From Clostridiales bacterium (GTDB lineage Bacteria > Bacillota > Clostridia > Christensenellales > UMGS416), in contig JAAYXU010000101.1 in NCBI GenBank assembly GCA_012515725.1, forward strand, positions 1 through 28,856: a DNA stretch of 28,856 bases. The letters run 5' to 3'. Positions 12,859 to 19,792 of this stretch are shown one piece after another. Each line of letters starts with the position of its first letter. Within the stretch, counting starts at the first letter, position 1. The position numbers were made by a program, and so were the translations under genes. The notes under the pieces are model-generated. The model searched no databases and was not told the origin of the DNA. It worked only from the letters and a program-made list of their open reading frames with translations.

Positions 12859-14652
12859 ATGGAATTGTTTCGTTCCCATGTGCTCGTATGCGGAGGCACG
12901 GGATGTACTTCCTCCGGATCGGCGCAGATAATCGAGCAGTTTGAAAAGCACATCGCCGAGCGCGGGCTGGAGCGCGAGATCAAGGTCGTTCGCACCGGCT
13001 GCTTCGGCCTATGCGAAGCGGGGCCCGTGGTCATCGTCTATCCCGAGGGCGCGTTCTACAGCCGGGTGAAGCCCGAGGACGTAAACGAGATCGTCGAGGA
13101 GCATCTGCTCAAGGGACGTATCGTGCAGCGCCTTATTTACAAGGGCGACGGTGCCGCGCCCGAGCGCGAGCGCTCTCTTGATAAGATCGGGTTTTATAAA
13201 AAGCAGAAGCGGATCGCGCTGCGCAACTGCGGCGTCATCGATCCGGAGAATATCGACGAGTACATCGCGATGGACGGCTACCAGGCGCTGGCAAAGGTGC
13301 TGGGCGGCATGAAGCCGATGGACGTAGTCAATACGGTGCTTGAGTCGGGACTCAGAGGCCGGGGCGGCGCGGGTTTCCCGACGGGGCTTAAATGGAAATT
13401 TGCTATGGGCGGCGCAACCCCCAAATACATCGTCTGCAACGCCGACGAGGGCGACCCCGGCGCGTTCATGGACCGCTCGGTGCTCGAGGGCGATCCTCAC
13501 GCCGTGCTGGAAGCGATGGCAATCGCGGGCTACGCGGTGGGAGCGTCGCAGGGCTATATCTATGTGCGCGCCGAGTACCCGATCGCGGTCAAGCGGCTGG
13601 GTATCGCGATAGGGCAGGCCCGTGAGTACGGACTTTTGGGCAAGAATATATTCGGCTCCGAGTTTGATTTCGACATCGAGCTCAGACTGGGCGCGGGCGC
13701 GTTCGTGTGCGGCGAGGAAACAGCGCTTTTTTCCTCGATCGAGGGAGAGCGCGGCGAGCCGCGGCCCAAGCCCCCGTTCCCCGCGGTAAAGGGCGTGTTC
13801 GGCGGGCCCACGATCATAAACAACGTGGAGACGCTGGCCAATATACCGCAGATCATAGTCAGGGGTCCGGAATGGTTCTCCGCGATTGGGACCGAGAAAT
13901 CCAAGGGCACCAAGGTATTCGCGCTGGGCGGCAAGGTCAACAACACCGGCCTCGTAGAGGTTCCGATGGGAACCACACTGCGCGAGATCGTATACGAAAT
14001 AGGCGGCGGCATACCGGGCGGCAAGGCATTCAAGGCGGCCCAGACAGGCGGACCTTCGGGCGGCTGCATACCGGCGGAGCATCTGGACACGCCGATCGAC
14101 TACGATTCGCTGGCGGCCATCGGCTCGATGATGGGCTCGGGCGGACTCATCGTGCTCGACGAGGACGACTGCATGGTCGATATAGCGCGGTTCTTCCTCG
14201 AGTTCACAGTAGACGAGAGCTGCGGAAAATGCCCGCCCTGCCGCATAGGAACCCGGCGCATGCTGGAAATACTGGAGCGTATCGTATCCGGTAAGGGCGA
14301 GCCCGGCGACATCGACAAGCTCATAAAGCTGGGCAGCACAATAAAGAGAACCGCGATGTGCGGACTGGGCCAGTCGGCCCCCAATCCGGTGCTGTCCACG
14401 ATCCGCTACTTCCGCGACGAGTATGAGGCGCACATCAACGAGAAGCGCTGCCCGGCCGGTCACTGCAAGGCGCTCATGCGCTACATCATCGATCCGGACA
14501 AATGCAAGCGCTGCGGCATATGCGCGCGCGCCTGCCCGGTCGGCGCGATATCGGGCGACAAGACCCGGCCCTACACGATCGACCCGGCCGTATGCGTCAA
14601 GTGCGGCCTTTGCATTGAGAAGTGCCGTTTCGGCGCGATCTATACGAAATAA
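12859..14652 (+). CDS. hydB: HydB, NuoF-like NADH-binding subunit of [FeFe] hydrogenase
   Basis: A 597-residue flavin/iron-sulfur subunit that exchanges electrons with NAD(H). Domains in order: thioredoxin-like [2Fe-2S] (1-90; Cys11, Cys16, Cys48, Cys52), then the NuoF core with the FMN/NADH loop GLRGRGGAGFPTGLKW (164-179) and NADEGDPGAF (194-203). A SLBB-like region follows (about 350-420), and then the NuoF [4Fe-4S] site CGKCPPC (455-461) with Cys501. The C-terminus has two ferredoxin clusters (CKRCGICARAC from 549 and CVKCGLCIEKC from 579). This is the full-length domain set of bifurcating HydB. GGGGAGG sits 8 bases before the ATG at 12859; the longer upstream frame has no family sequence. 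In the trimer it bridges HydC and HydA. Confidence 0.93.
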   Translation: MELFRSHVLVCGGTGCTSSGSAQIIEQFEKHIAERGLEREIKVVRTGCFGLCEAGPVVIVYPEGAFYSRVKPEDVNEIVEEHLLKGRIVQRLIYKGDGAAPERERSLDKIGFYKKQKRIALRNCGVIDPENIDEYIAMDGYQALAKVLGGMKPMDVVNTVLESGLRGRGGAGFPTGLKWKFAMGGATPKYIVCNADEGDPGAFMDRSVLEGDPHAVLEAMAIAGYAVGASQGYIYVRAEYPIAVKRLGIAIGQAREYGLLGKNIFGSEFDFDIELRLGAGAFVCGEETALFSSIEGERGEPRPKPPFPAVKGVFGGPTIINNVETLANIPQIIVRGPEWFSAIGTEKSKGTKVFALGGKVNNTGLVEVPMGTTLREIVYEIGGGIPGGKAFKAAQTGGPSGGCIPAEHLDTPIDYDSLAAIGSMMGSGGLIVLDEDDCMVDIARFFLEFTVDESCGKCPPCRIGTRRMLEILERIVSGKGEPGDIDKLIKLGSTIKRTAMCGLGQSAPNPVLSTIRYFRDEYEAHINEKRCPAGHCKALMRYIIDPDKCKRCGICARACPVGAISGDKTRPYTIDPAVCVKCGLCIEKCRFGAIYTK

Positions 14653-14670
14653 CCGGAAGGAGGGAAACCC

Positions 14671-16428
14671 ATGCAGGAAAAATGCGTCACGCTTACGATT
14701 GACGGGCAGACGGTAACGGTGCCCGAGGGTACCAGCGTACTGGACGCTGCCCGCAAAATTAATATACAAATTCCCACGCTGTGCTACTTAAAGGGCGTCA
14801 ACGCGATCGGCGCCTGCCGGATGTGCCTGGTGGACGTGGGCGCAAGATCGCTGATGGCTTCGTGCGTGCTGCCGGCCGCGCAGGGCATGACTGTGAAAAC
14901 CAATACTCCCGAGGTGCGGGAGGCCCGCCGGATCAACCTGCAGCTTATCCTTTCGAATCACGAGCGGACCTGCCTTACCTGCGTGCGCAGCCGCAACTGC
15001 GAGCTGCAGGCGCTGGCCAAGGATCTGGGCGTGGAGGAAATCGTCTACGAGGGCTATTCGGTCCACCGCGATATCGACGATAGCTCCCCGTCGATCATAC
15101 GCGACCCCAACAAATGCGTGCTGTGCCGCCGCTGCATCGCCGCCTGCCAGAACATACAGCAGGTCAGCGTCATCGGCGCGACGAACCGGGGATTTGACAC
15201 GATCGTCGAGTCGCCGTTCTCGATGCCGCTGGGAGACGCTCCGTGCATCAACTGCGGACAGTGCATACAGGCCTGCCCGGTGGGCGCTCTGCGTGAGAAG
15301 GACGATACCGACAAGGTCTGGGAAGCGCTCGCCGATCCCGAGCTCACCGTCGTCGTGCAGACCGCGCCGTCCATCCGCGTGGCGCTCGGCGAGGAATTCG
15401 GTATGCCCATCGGCACGCGCGTTACCGGAAAGATGGTGGCCGCGCTGCGCCGCCTGGGATTTGACCGGGTGTTCGATACCGACTTTGCCGCGGACCTGAC
15501 GATACTCGAGGAGGGCACAGAGCTCATTGAGCGCATGAAGAGCGGCGGAAAGCTGCCCATCATAACGTCGTGCTCGCCCGGCTGGGTCAAGTTCTGCGAG
15601 CATTTCTATCCGGATTTCCTCGAGAATCTGTCGACCTGCAAATCTCCCCAGCAGATGATGGGCGCTGTCATCAAGCACTACTGGGCGCATAAAAACGGCG
15701 TCGATCCCAAGAAGGTCTGTGTCGTATCGGTCATGCCCTGCACCGCGAAGAAATTTGAGTGCGGACGCGATGAGCTTGCGGCAGGCGGCGTCGCCGACGT
15801 CGATATAGCCATCACGACCCGCGAGCTGGCCGCGATGATAAAGGAAGCCGGCATCGGCTTTACCGCGCTGGCAGACGAGCCGTTCGACGATGTGCTGGGC
15901 GACTCGACCGGAGCGGGCGTCATATTTGGCGCGACCGGCGGCGTAACAGAAGCGGCGCTGCGTACCGTGTACGAGATACTGACCGGCAAGACGCTCGAAA
16001 ACGTCGAGTTTACCGCGGTGCGCGGCCTCAGTGGCGTCAAGGAAGCGACGGTCCGCATCGGCGATGAGGACGTATCGGTAGCGGTGGCGCACGGCACGGG
16101 CAACGCCCGCAAGGTGCTGGACGCGATCCGCAGGGGAGAGAAGAGCTACCACATGGTCGAGATCATGGCCTGCCCCGGAGGATGCGTTACGGGCGGCGGA
16201 CAGCCAATAGTACCCGCAAGCGTCCGGGAGACGCTCGATCCGCGCGCGCTGCGCGCCCGGGCGATATACGACGAGGACGAGAGCATGGCGCGCCGCAAGT
16301 CCCACGAGAATCCGTCGGTTAAGAAGCTGTACGAGGAGTTCCTGGGTCAGCCCGGCGGGCACAGATCCCACGAGCTGCTGCACACGCACTACCAAAAGCG
16401 GCCGCAGTATATAAAGGACGCCGAATAA
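14671..16428 (+). CDS. hydA: HydA, catalytic subunit of NADH-linked [FeFe] hydrogenase
   Basis: A 585-residue cytoplasmic enzyme that makes or oxidises H2 at an H-cluster. It has an N-terminal [2Fe-2S] domain (Cys38, Cys49, Cys52, Cys65) and a His/Cys-ligated [4Fe-4S] site (His97, Cys101, Cys104, Cys110). Two ferredoxin-type clusters follow (CVLCRRCIAAC at 149-159 and CINCGQCIQAC at 192-202), then the H domain. H-cluster motifs are TSCSPGW (299-305), MPCTAKKFE (355-363) and EIMACPGGCVTGGGQP (497-512). The C-terminus carries the small-subunit-type segment ending SHELLHTHY. The first motif has Ser302 where CpI has a Cys. A strong GGAAGGAGG precedes the ATG. Maturation needs HydE, HydF and HydG, which are not encoded here. 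Confidence 0.95.
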   Translation: MQEKCVTLTIDGQTVTVPEGTSVLDAARKINIQIPTLCYLKGVNAIGACRMCLVDVGARSLMASCVLPAAQGMTVKTNTPEVREARRINLQLILSNHERTCLTCVRSRNCELQALAKDLGVEEIVYEGYSVHRDIDDSSPSIIRDPNKCVLCRRCIAACQNIQQVSVIGATNRGFDTIVESPFSMPLGDAPCINCGQCIQACPVGALREKDDTDKVWEALADPELTVVVQTAPSIRVALGEEFGMPIGTRVTGKMVAALRRLGFDRVFDTDFAADLTILEEGTELIERMKSGGKLPIITSCSPGWVKFCEHFYPDFLENLSTCKSPQQMMGAVIKHYWAHKNGVDPKKVCVVSVMPCTAKKFECGRDELAAGGVADVDIAITTRELAAMIKEAGIGFTALADEPFDDVLGDSTGAGVIFGATGGVTEAALRTVYEILTGKTLENVEFTAVRGLSGVKEATVRIGDEDVSVAVAHGTGNARKVLDAIRRGEKSYHMVEIMACPGGCVTGGGQPIVPASVRETLDPRALRARAIYDEDESMARRKSHENPSVKKLYEEFLGQPGGHRSHELLHTHYQKRPQYIKDAE

Positions 16429-16442
16429 AAACAAACGCATAC

Positions 16443-16470
16443 AAAAGGACGGAGCGCATCCGTCCTTTTT
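16443..16470 (+). terminator. Terminator at the end of the hydrogenase operon
   Basis: AAAAGGACGGA (16443-16453) pairs with TCCGTCCTTTT (16459-16469) around a 5-base loop, and the T run completes the signal. It begins 14 bases after the hydA stop. The A run on the left arm lets it also end the convergent gene at 16486-17511. Confidence 0.9.
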
Positions 16471-16485
16471 GCTTTCATTTAAGCG

Positions 16486-17511
16486 TCATGAGCCGGGCAC
16501 GATATTGTCGATGAGCCCCCCGCTCAGCGAAAACGTGTACGGAATGACCTCATAAAGCCCCGAACCGGCGGGCCGTGCCACGGCCCAGCCCGGGTCGACC
16601 GAGGCGGGACCGTAGCGGCAGGGCAGTATCTCGTGTATGTCGCCGATGAAGTTGCGCACCTCGGCGATCGAGAGCCCGTCCCGCAGCGCCGGGGTAAGCA
16701 GGGACGCCGCTTCGTCGTCAAGGCCCAGCGCCATCGCTTCCAGGAACGCGCGGGCTATATCGCCGGGCGCGAGCTGCGAGGGCGGCGCGGCCGCTACAAA
16801 CCGGTCGTCTACGGGCGCGCCGGGCTGCCAGCGCCGCTCGCGCCTGTGGCCGGCCGTGTCCAGCATGTCGGCGGTCACGGTGACGGAGTCCCCGGAAATG
16901 TCGACGCTCGTTCCCACGTCAGAGAAAAGCACCTGCCAGCGGCCCTCGGGCGCGCCCGCGACCGCCACATAGCGCCGGTCGCCCCCCGCCTGCGCCTGGG
17001 CCACGACATGCTGCCGACCGCCGATCGCCTGTACCGTCACGGCGCCCGGCGCCGCCGCCTCGGGCACGGCCTGCGTCAGAAGCGGCGTACCGTCCTCCTC
17101 CTCGATCACCAGCCACCAGTCCCCAAAACTCGCCCATTCGGCGGCAAGCCGTCTCCCCCCCGCGGTAAAGACCGTCCTGGACGCGATGGACGGCGAAAGC
17201 GGCAGCCGCACCGGACGCGGCAGTCTCTCGGGCAGCAGCACCACTTCGGCGATGCCGCCGGGCCACGCGCGGATCACGGCCCGTCCCGCAGCGTCTCCCG
17301 GGGGACACGGAATTCCATCGTTCATACGCAGGCGGCAGGTCAGCGGCAGATACCCGGATTCGAGCGGCAGGAGGTGCAGCACGCACTGCGCGTCGGATGC
17401 GACAGGCAGGGCCACTCGCCTGTCAGGGCCGGTTTCACCGGCTGGAAACATGTTGAGCTGAAGCAGCCCGCACACTGGGCTTTCCACCATCAGCGTAGGT
17501 ACTCCTCTCAT
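16486..17511 (-). CDS. Unrecognised protein
   Basis: A 341-residue protein that I do not recognise. The N-terminal half (1-110) looks beta-rich and contains VCGLLQLNMFPAGE and CVLHLLPLESGYLPLTCRLR. The middle (about 110-240) is also strand-rich. The C-terminal 100 residues (LAPGDIARAFLEAMALGLDDEA and onward) resemble a helical domain with a compact alpha/beta end. No signal peptide or membrane helix is evident, so it should be cytoplasmic. AAGGGG lies 8 bases before the ATG at 17511, and a second possible start (17490) has GAGGAG 11 bases upstream. It converges on the hydrogenase operon and diverges from asnS. Its coding statistics match the neighbours, so I accept it as a real gene. Confidence 0.7.
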   Translation of the reverse strand: MRGVPTLMVESPVCGLLQLNMFPAGETGPDRRVALPVASDAQCVLHLLPLESGYLPLTCRLRMNDGIPCPPGDAAGRAVIRAWPGGIAEVVLLPERLPRPVRLPLSPSIASRTVFTAGGRRLAAEWASFGDWWLVIEEEDGTPLLTQAVPEAAAPGAVTVQAIGGRQHVVAQAQAGGDRRYVAVAGAPEGRWQVLFSDVGTSVDISGDSVTVTADMLDTAGHRRERRWQPGAPVDDRFVAAAPPSQLAPGDIARAFLEAMALGLDDEAASLLTPALRDGLSIAEVRNFIGDIHEILPCRYGPASVDPGWAVARPAGSGLYEVIPYTFSLSGGLIDNIVPGS

Positions 17512-17523
17512 GGCAACCACCCC

Positions 17524-17552
17524 TTTACCCGATGTGGCCAGTCCTGTATAAT
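17524..17552 (+). promoter_or_regulatory. Promoter of asnS
   Basis: -35 TTTACC (17524-17529), 17-base spacer, -10 TATAAT (17547-17552, perfect). The leader of about 70 bases to the asnS start shows no T-box hallmarks. Confidence 0.55.
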
Positions 17553-17626
17553 GCACAGGAGGACGCTTGTTCCGTTCATAATCTATTCGCAGCCGGGGTG
17601 CCGGTATGCCGCCGGGAGGTCTTTTT

Positions 17627-19021
17627 ATGGAAAAAACGGAAACGCTCAGGGATATTCGTGACCGGGCCGCCGAGCTTGACGGGCGTGAGCTCACCGTGGG
17701 GGGATGGGTGCGCACGATCCGCGACAGCAAGTCATTCGCGTTCATGGAGCTTGCAGACGGGACCTGCTTCACACCGCTGCAGGTAGTGCTGGAGCGCGGC
17801 GCGCTGCCCGACTACGACAGGCTGGCGCGGCTCCCCGTGGGCAGCGCGGTCATCGTCACGGGCACGCTTGTCCTCACGCCGGGCGCACGGCAGCCCTACG
17901 AGCTAAAGGCGGCGCGTGTATTGGTCGAGGGAGAGAGCGCGCCCGACTATCCGCTCCAGAAGAAGCGGCATTCGTTCGAGTTCCTGCGCTCGATCGCGCA
18001 TCTGCGGCCCCGGACAAATACATTCTCGGCAGCGCTGCGCGTGCGCTCTCTGGCGGCCTACGCGATCCACCGGTTTTTCCAGGAGCGCGGTTTCGTGTAC
18101 GTGCATACGCCCATCATCACCGCCAGCGACTGCGAGGGCGCGGGCGAAATGTTCCGGGTCACGACGCTCCCCCTGGACGATGTACCCCGCAGCGCGGGCG
18201 CGATAGACTACTCTCAGGATTTCTTCGGCCGCCAGGCGTTCCTGACGGTCAGCGGCCAGTTAAACGTAGAAACGCACTGCATGGCGTTCCGGAATGTATA
18301 CACGTTCGGTCCGACGTTTCGCGCCGAGAACAGCAACACGCCCCGCCACGCCGCGGAATTCTGGATGATCGAGCCTGAGATCGCGTTTGCTGACCTTATG
18401 GACGACATGGCGCTGGCCACGCAGATGATGAAGGCCGTGATCGCCGAGGTCATGGACAAAGCCCCCGATGAAATGGCGTTCTTTAATGCGTTCGTCGACA
18501 AGGGGCTGCTGGCGCGCCTTACGCATGTCGCCGAGTCCGACTTCGCGCACGTCACGTACACAGAGGCCATCGACATACTAAAAAAATCGGGAGAGCCATT
18601 CCAGTACCCGGTCGAATGGGGCTGCGACCTGCAGACCGAGCACGAGCGGTATCTGACCGAGAAGGTGTTCCGCGCTCCGGTGTTCGTGACCGATTACCCC
18701 AAGGAGATCAAAGCGTTCTATATGCGCATGAACGACGACGGCCGCACCGTCGCGGCGATGGATCTGCTGGTTCCCGGCGTGGGCGAGATCATCGGCGGCA
18801 GCCAGAGGGAGGAGCGGCTCGACGTGCTCACCGGCCGCATGGAGGAGCTGGGTCTGCCCCGCGAGCCCTACGAATGGTATCTCGATCTGCGCCGGTACGG
18901 AACCGTGCGCCACGCGGGGTTTGGACTTGGATTCGAGCGGGCCGTCATGTACCTGACGGGCATGGGCAACATCCGCGACGTCGTTTCGTTCCCGCGTACC
19001 GTGCGGAATGCGGAGTTTTAG
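17627..19021 (+). CDS. asnS: Asparaginyl-tRNA synthetase
   Basis: A 464-residue class IIb synthetase that charges tRNA-Asn with asparagine in the cytoplasm. It has the N-terminal OB-fold anticodon-binding domain (LTVGGWVRTIRDSKSFAFMEL, about 23-43), then the catalytic core. Class II motif 2 is FRAENSNTPRHAAEFWMIEPE near residues 231-251, and motif 3 is GFGLGFERAVMYLTG near 430-444. The length and the AsnRS-type core (YSQDFFGRQAFLTVSGQLN) distinguish it from aspartyl enzymes. The ATG at 17627 is preferred because GGGAGG is 7 bases upstream; a start at 17606 has no binding site. The following kinase gene starts 24 bases after the stop. Confidence 0.95.
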   Translation: MEKTETLRDIRDRAAELDGRELTVGGWVRTIRDSKSFAFMELADGTCFTPLQVVLERGALPDYDRLARLPVGSAVIVTGTLVLTPGARQPYELKAARVLVEGESAPDYPLQKKRHSFEFLRSIAHLRPRTNTFSAALRVRSLAAYAIHRFFQERGFVYVHTPIITASDCEGAGEMFRVTTLPLDDVPRSAGAIDYSQDFFGRQAFLTVSGQLNVETHCMAFRNVYTFGPTFRAENSNTPRHAAEFWMIEPEIAFADLMDDMALATQMMKAVIAEVMDKAPDEMAFFNAFVDKGLLARLTHVAESDFAHVTYTEAIDILKKSGEPFQYPVEWGCDLQTEHERYLTEKVFRAPVFVTDYPKEIKAFYMRMNDDGRTVAAMDLLVPGVGEIIGGSQREERLDVLTGRMEELGLPREPYEWYLDLRRYGTVRHAGFGLGFERAVMYLTGMGNIRDVVSFPRTVRNAEF

Positions 19022-19045
19022 GTGGTAATGCTTAGGGGCGAATGT

Positions 19046-19654
19046 ATGAAAAAGCCATATTTATTGGTGGTAACCGGAAGGCCGGGGGCTGGGAAAACAA
19101 CGTTCGCTAAAGAGCTTGGCAATGATTTTTTTATGCCAGTAATCAGTCGGGATCAGATAAAGGAAGGGTATGTGCATACCTTCGGCAGAAGACATACCGA
19201 GCTTCCGGAGGAAGCCAACAAAATAGCTACTGAAATCTTCTTTGATACGCTCACGGGGCTGTTAATAAACAATGTGTCTGTAATCGCTGAAGCGGCATTT
19301 CAGCATCAGGTATGGTCAACCAGGCTCAAACAGTTCATGGGAAAGGCGCGGATATATCTATTTATCTGCAAGGTCGACGATAAAGTAGCGCTCGGCAGAT
19401 TTGTCAGGCGGGGGTTGGACAACACGCTTAGAGAATACTTCCATGGTGACAAGGGAGTCGACATGGCCAGAAAGGGTATTGAGCTGAGCGTGAGCCCTTA
19501 CGAAGAACCCCGGCTTGACGTACCTACATTCTATATTGACACTTCAGGTAAATATAGCCCGTCCATCGAGCAACTAAGAAGGGAGATCCTTGGAGAACTG
19601 GATCAAGCAATCAAAACTGAAAAAGATGCTTCGAAGAAACATGGAAACGGGTAA
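19046..19654 (+). CDS. Small P-loop kinase/AAA-type ATPase, possibly acquired
   Basis: A 202-residue P-loop NTPase of the predicted kinase/zeta-toxin-like group. The Walker A is GRPGAGKTT (11-19), followed by SRDQIKEGYVH, and a Walker B-like strand VSVIAEAAF. A late strand with IYLFICKVDD precedes an arginine-bearing lid (RFVRRGLDN). These resemble enzymes phosphorylating small molecules, such as aminoglycoside- or nucleoside-type kinases, but no substrate can be named. Base use is clearly more AT-rich than asnS and polA on each side, suggesting recent transfer. The start is set by AGGGG 7 bases upstream. No antitoxin-like gene is next to it, so a toxin role is not favoured. Confidence 0.75.
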   Translation: MKKPYLLVVTGRPGAGKTTFAKELGNDFFMPVISRDQIKEGYVHTFGRRHTELPEEANKIATEIFFDTLTGLLINNVSVIAEAAFQHQVWSTRLKQFMGKARIYLFICKVDDKVALGRFVRRGLDNTLREYFHGDKGVDMARKGIELSVSPYEEPRLDVPTFYIDTSGKYSPSIEQLRREILGELDQAIKTEKDASKKHGNG

Positions 19655-19727
19655 AAGAATGGTTGTATTCCGCATTAATGTTCATTGTTGATTGAGATTA
19701 CTGTCACACGTGCTCCGTTCAACGCGT

Positions 19728-19756
19728 TTGATTTTCAGCCCCGGATGTGATAGAGT
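19728..19756 (+). promoter_or_regulatory. Promoter of polA
   Basis: -35 TTGATT (19728-19733), 17-base spacer, -10 TAGAGT (19751-19756) preceded by TGA as an extended element. It lies about 37 bases upstream of the polA start. Each box has two mismatches. Confidence 0.5.
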
Positions 19757-19792
19757 GTATCAGGATTTATAGGAGCGGGAAGGAGGCGCGTG

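Noticed and set aside
13009..14769. Long open frame (586 codons) antisense to hydB
   Set aside because: It mirrors the GC-rich codon pattern of hydB, and its translation is low-complexity Arg/Ala/Val/Asp-rich with no domain. It is a shadow frame.
14788..16440. Long open frame (550 codons) antisense to hydA
   Set aside because: hydA on the other strand has complete catalytic motifs; the antisense product has no recognisable domain.
17553..17626. T-box riboswitch upstream of asnS
   Set aside because: The leader is only about 70 bases, with no T-box core sequence, specifier hairpin or terminator.
19046..19654. Zeta-type toxin of a toxin-antitoxin pair
   Set aside because: There is no adjacent small antitoxin gene, and the motif set fits general small-molecule kinases equally well.
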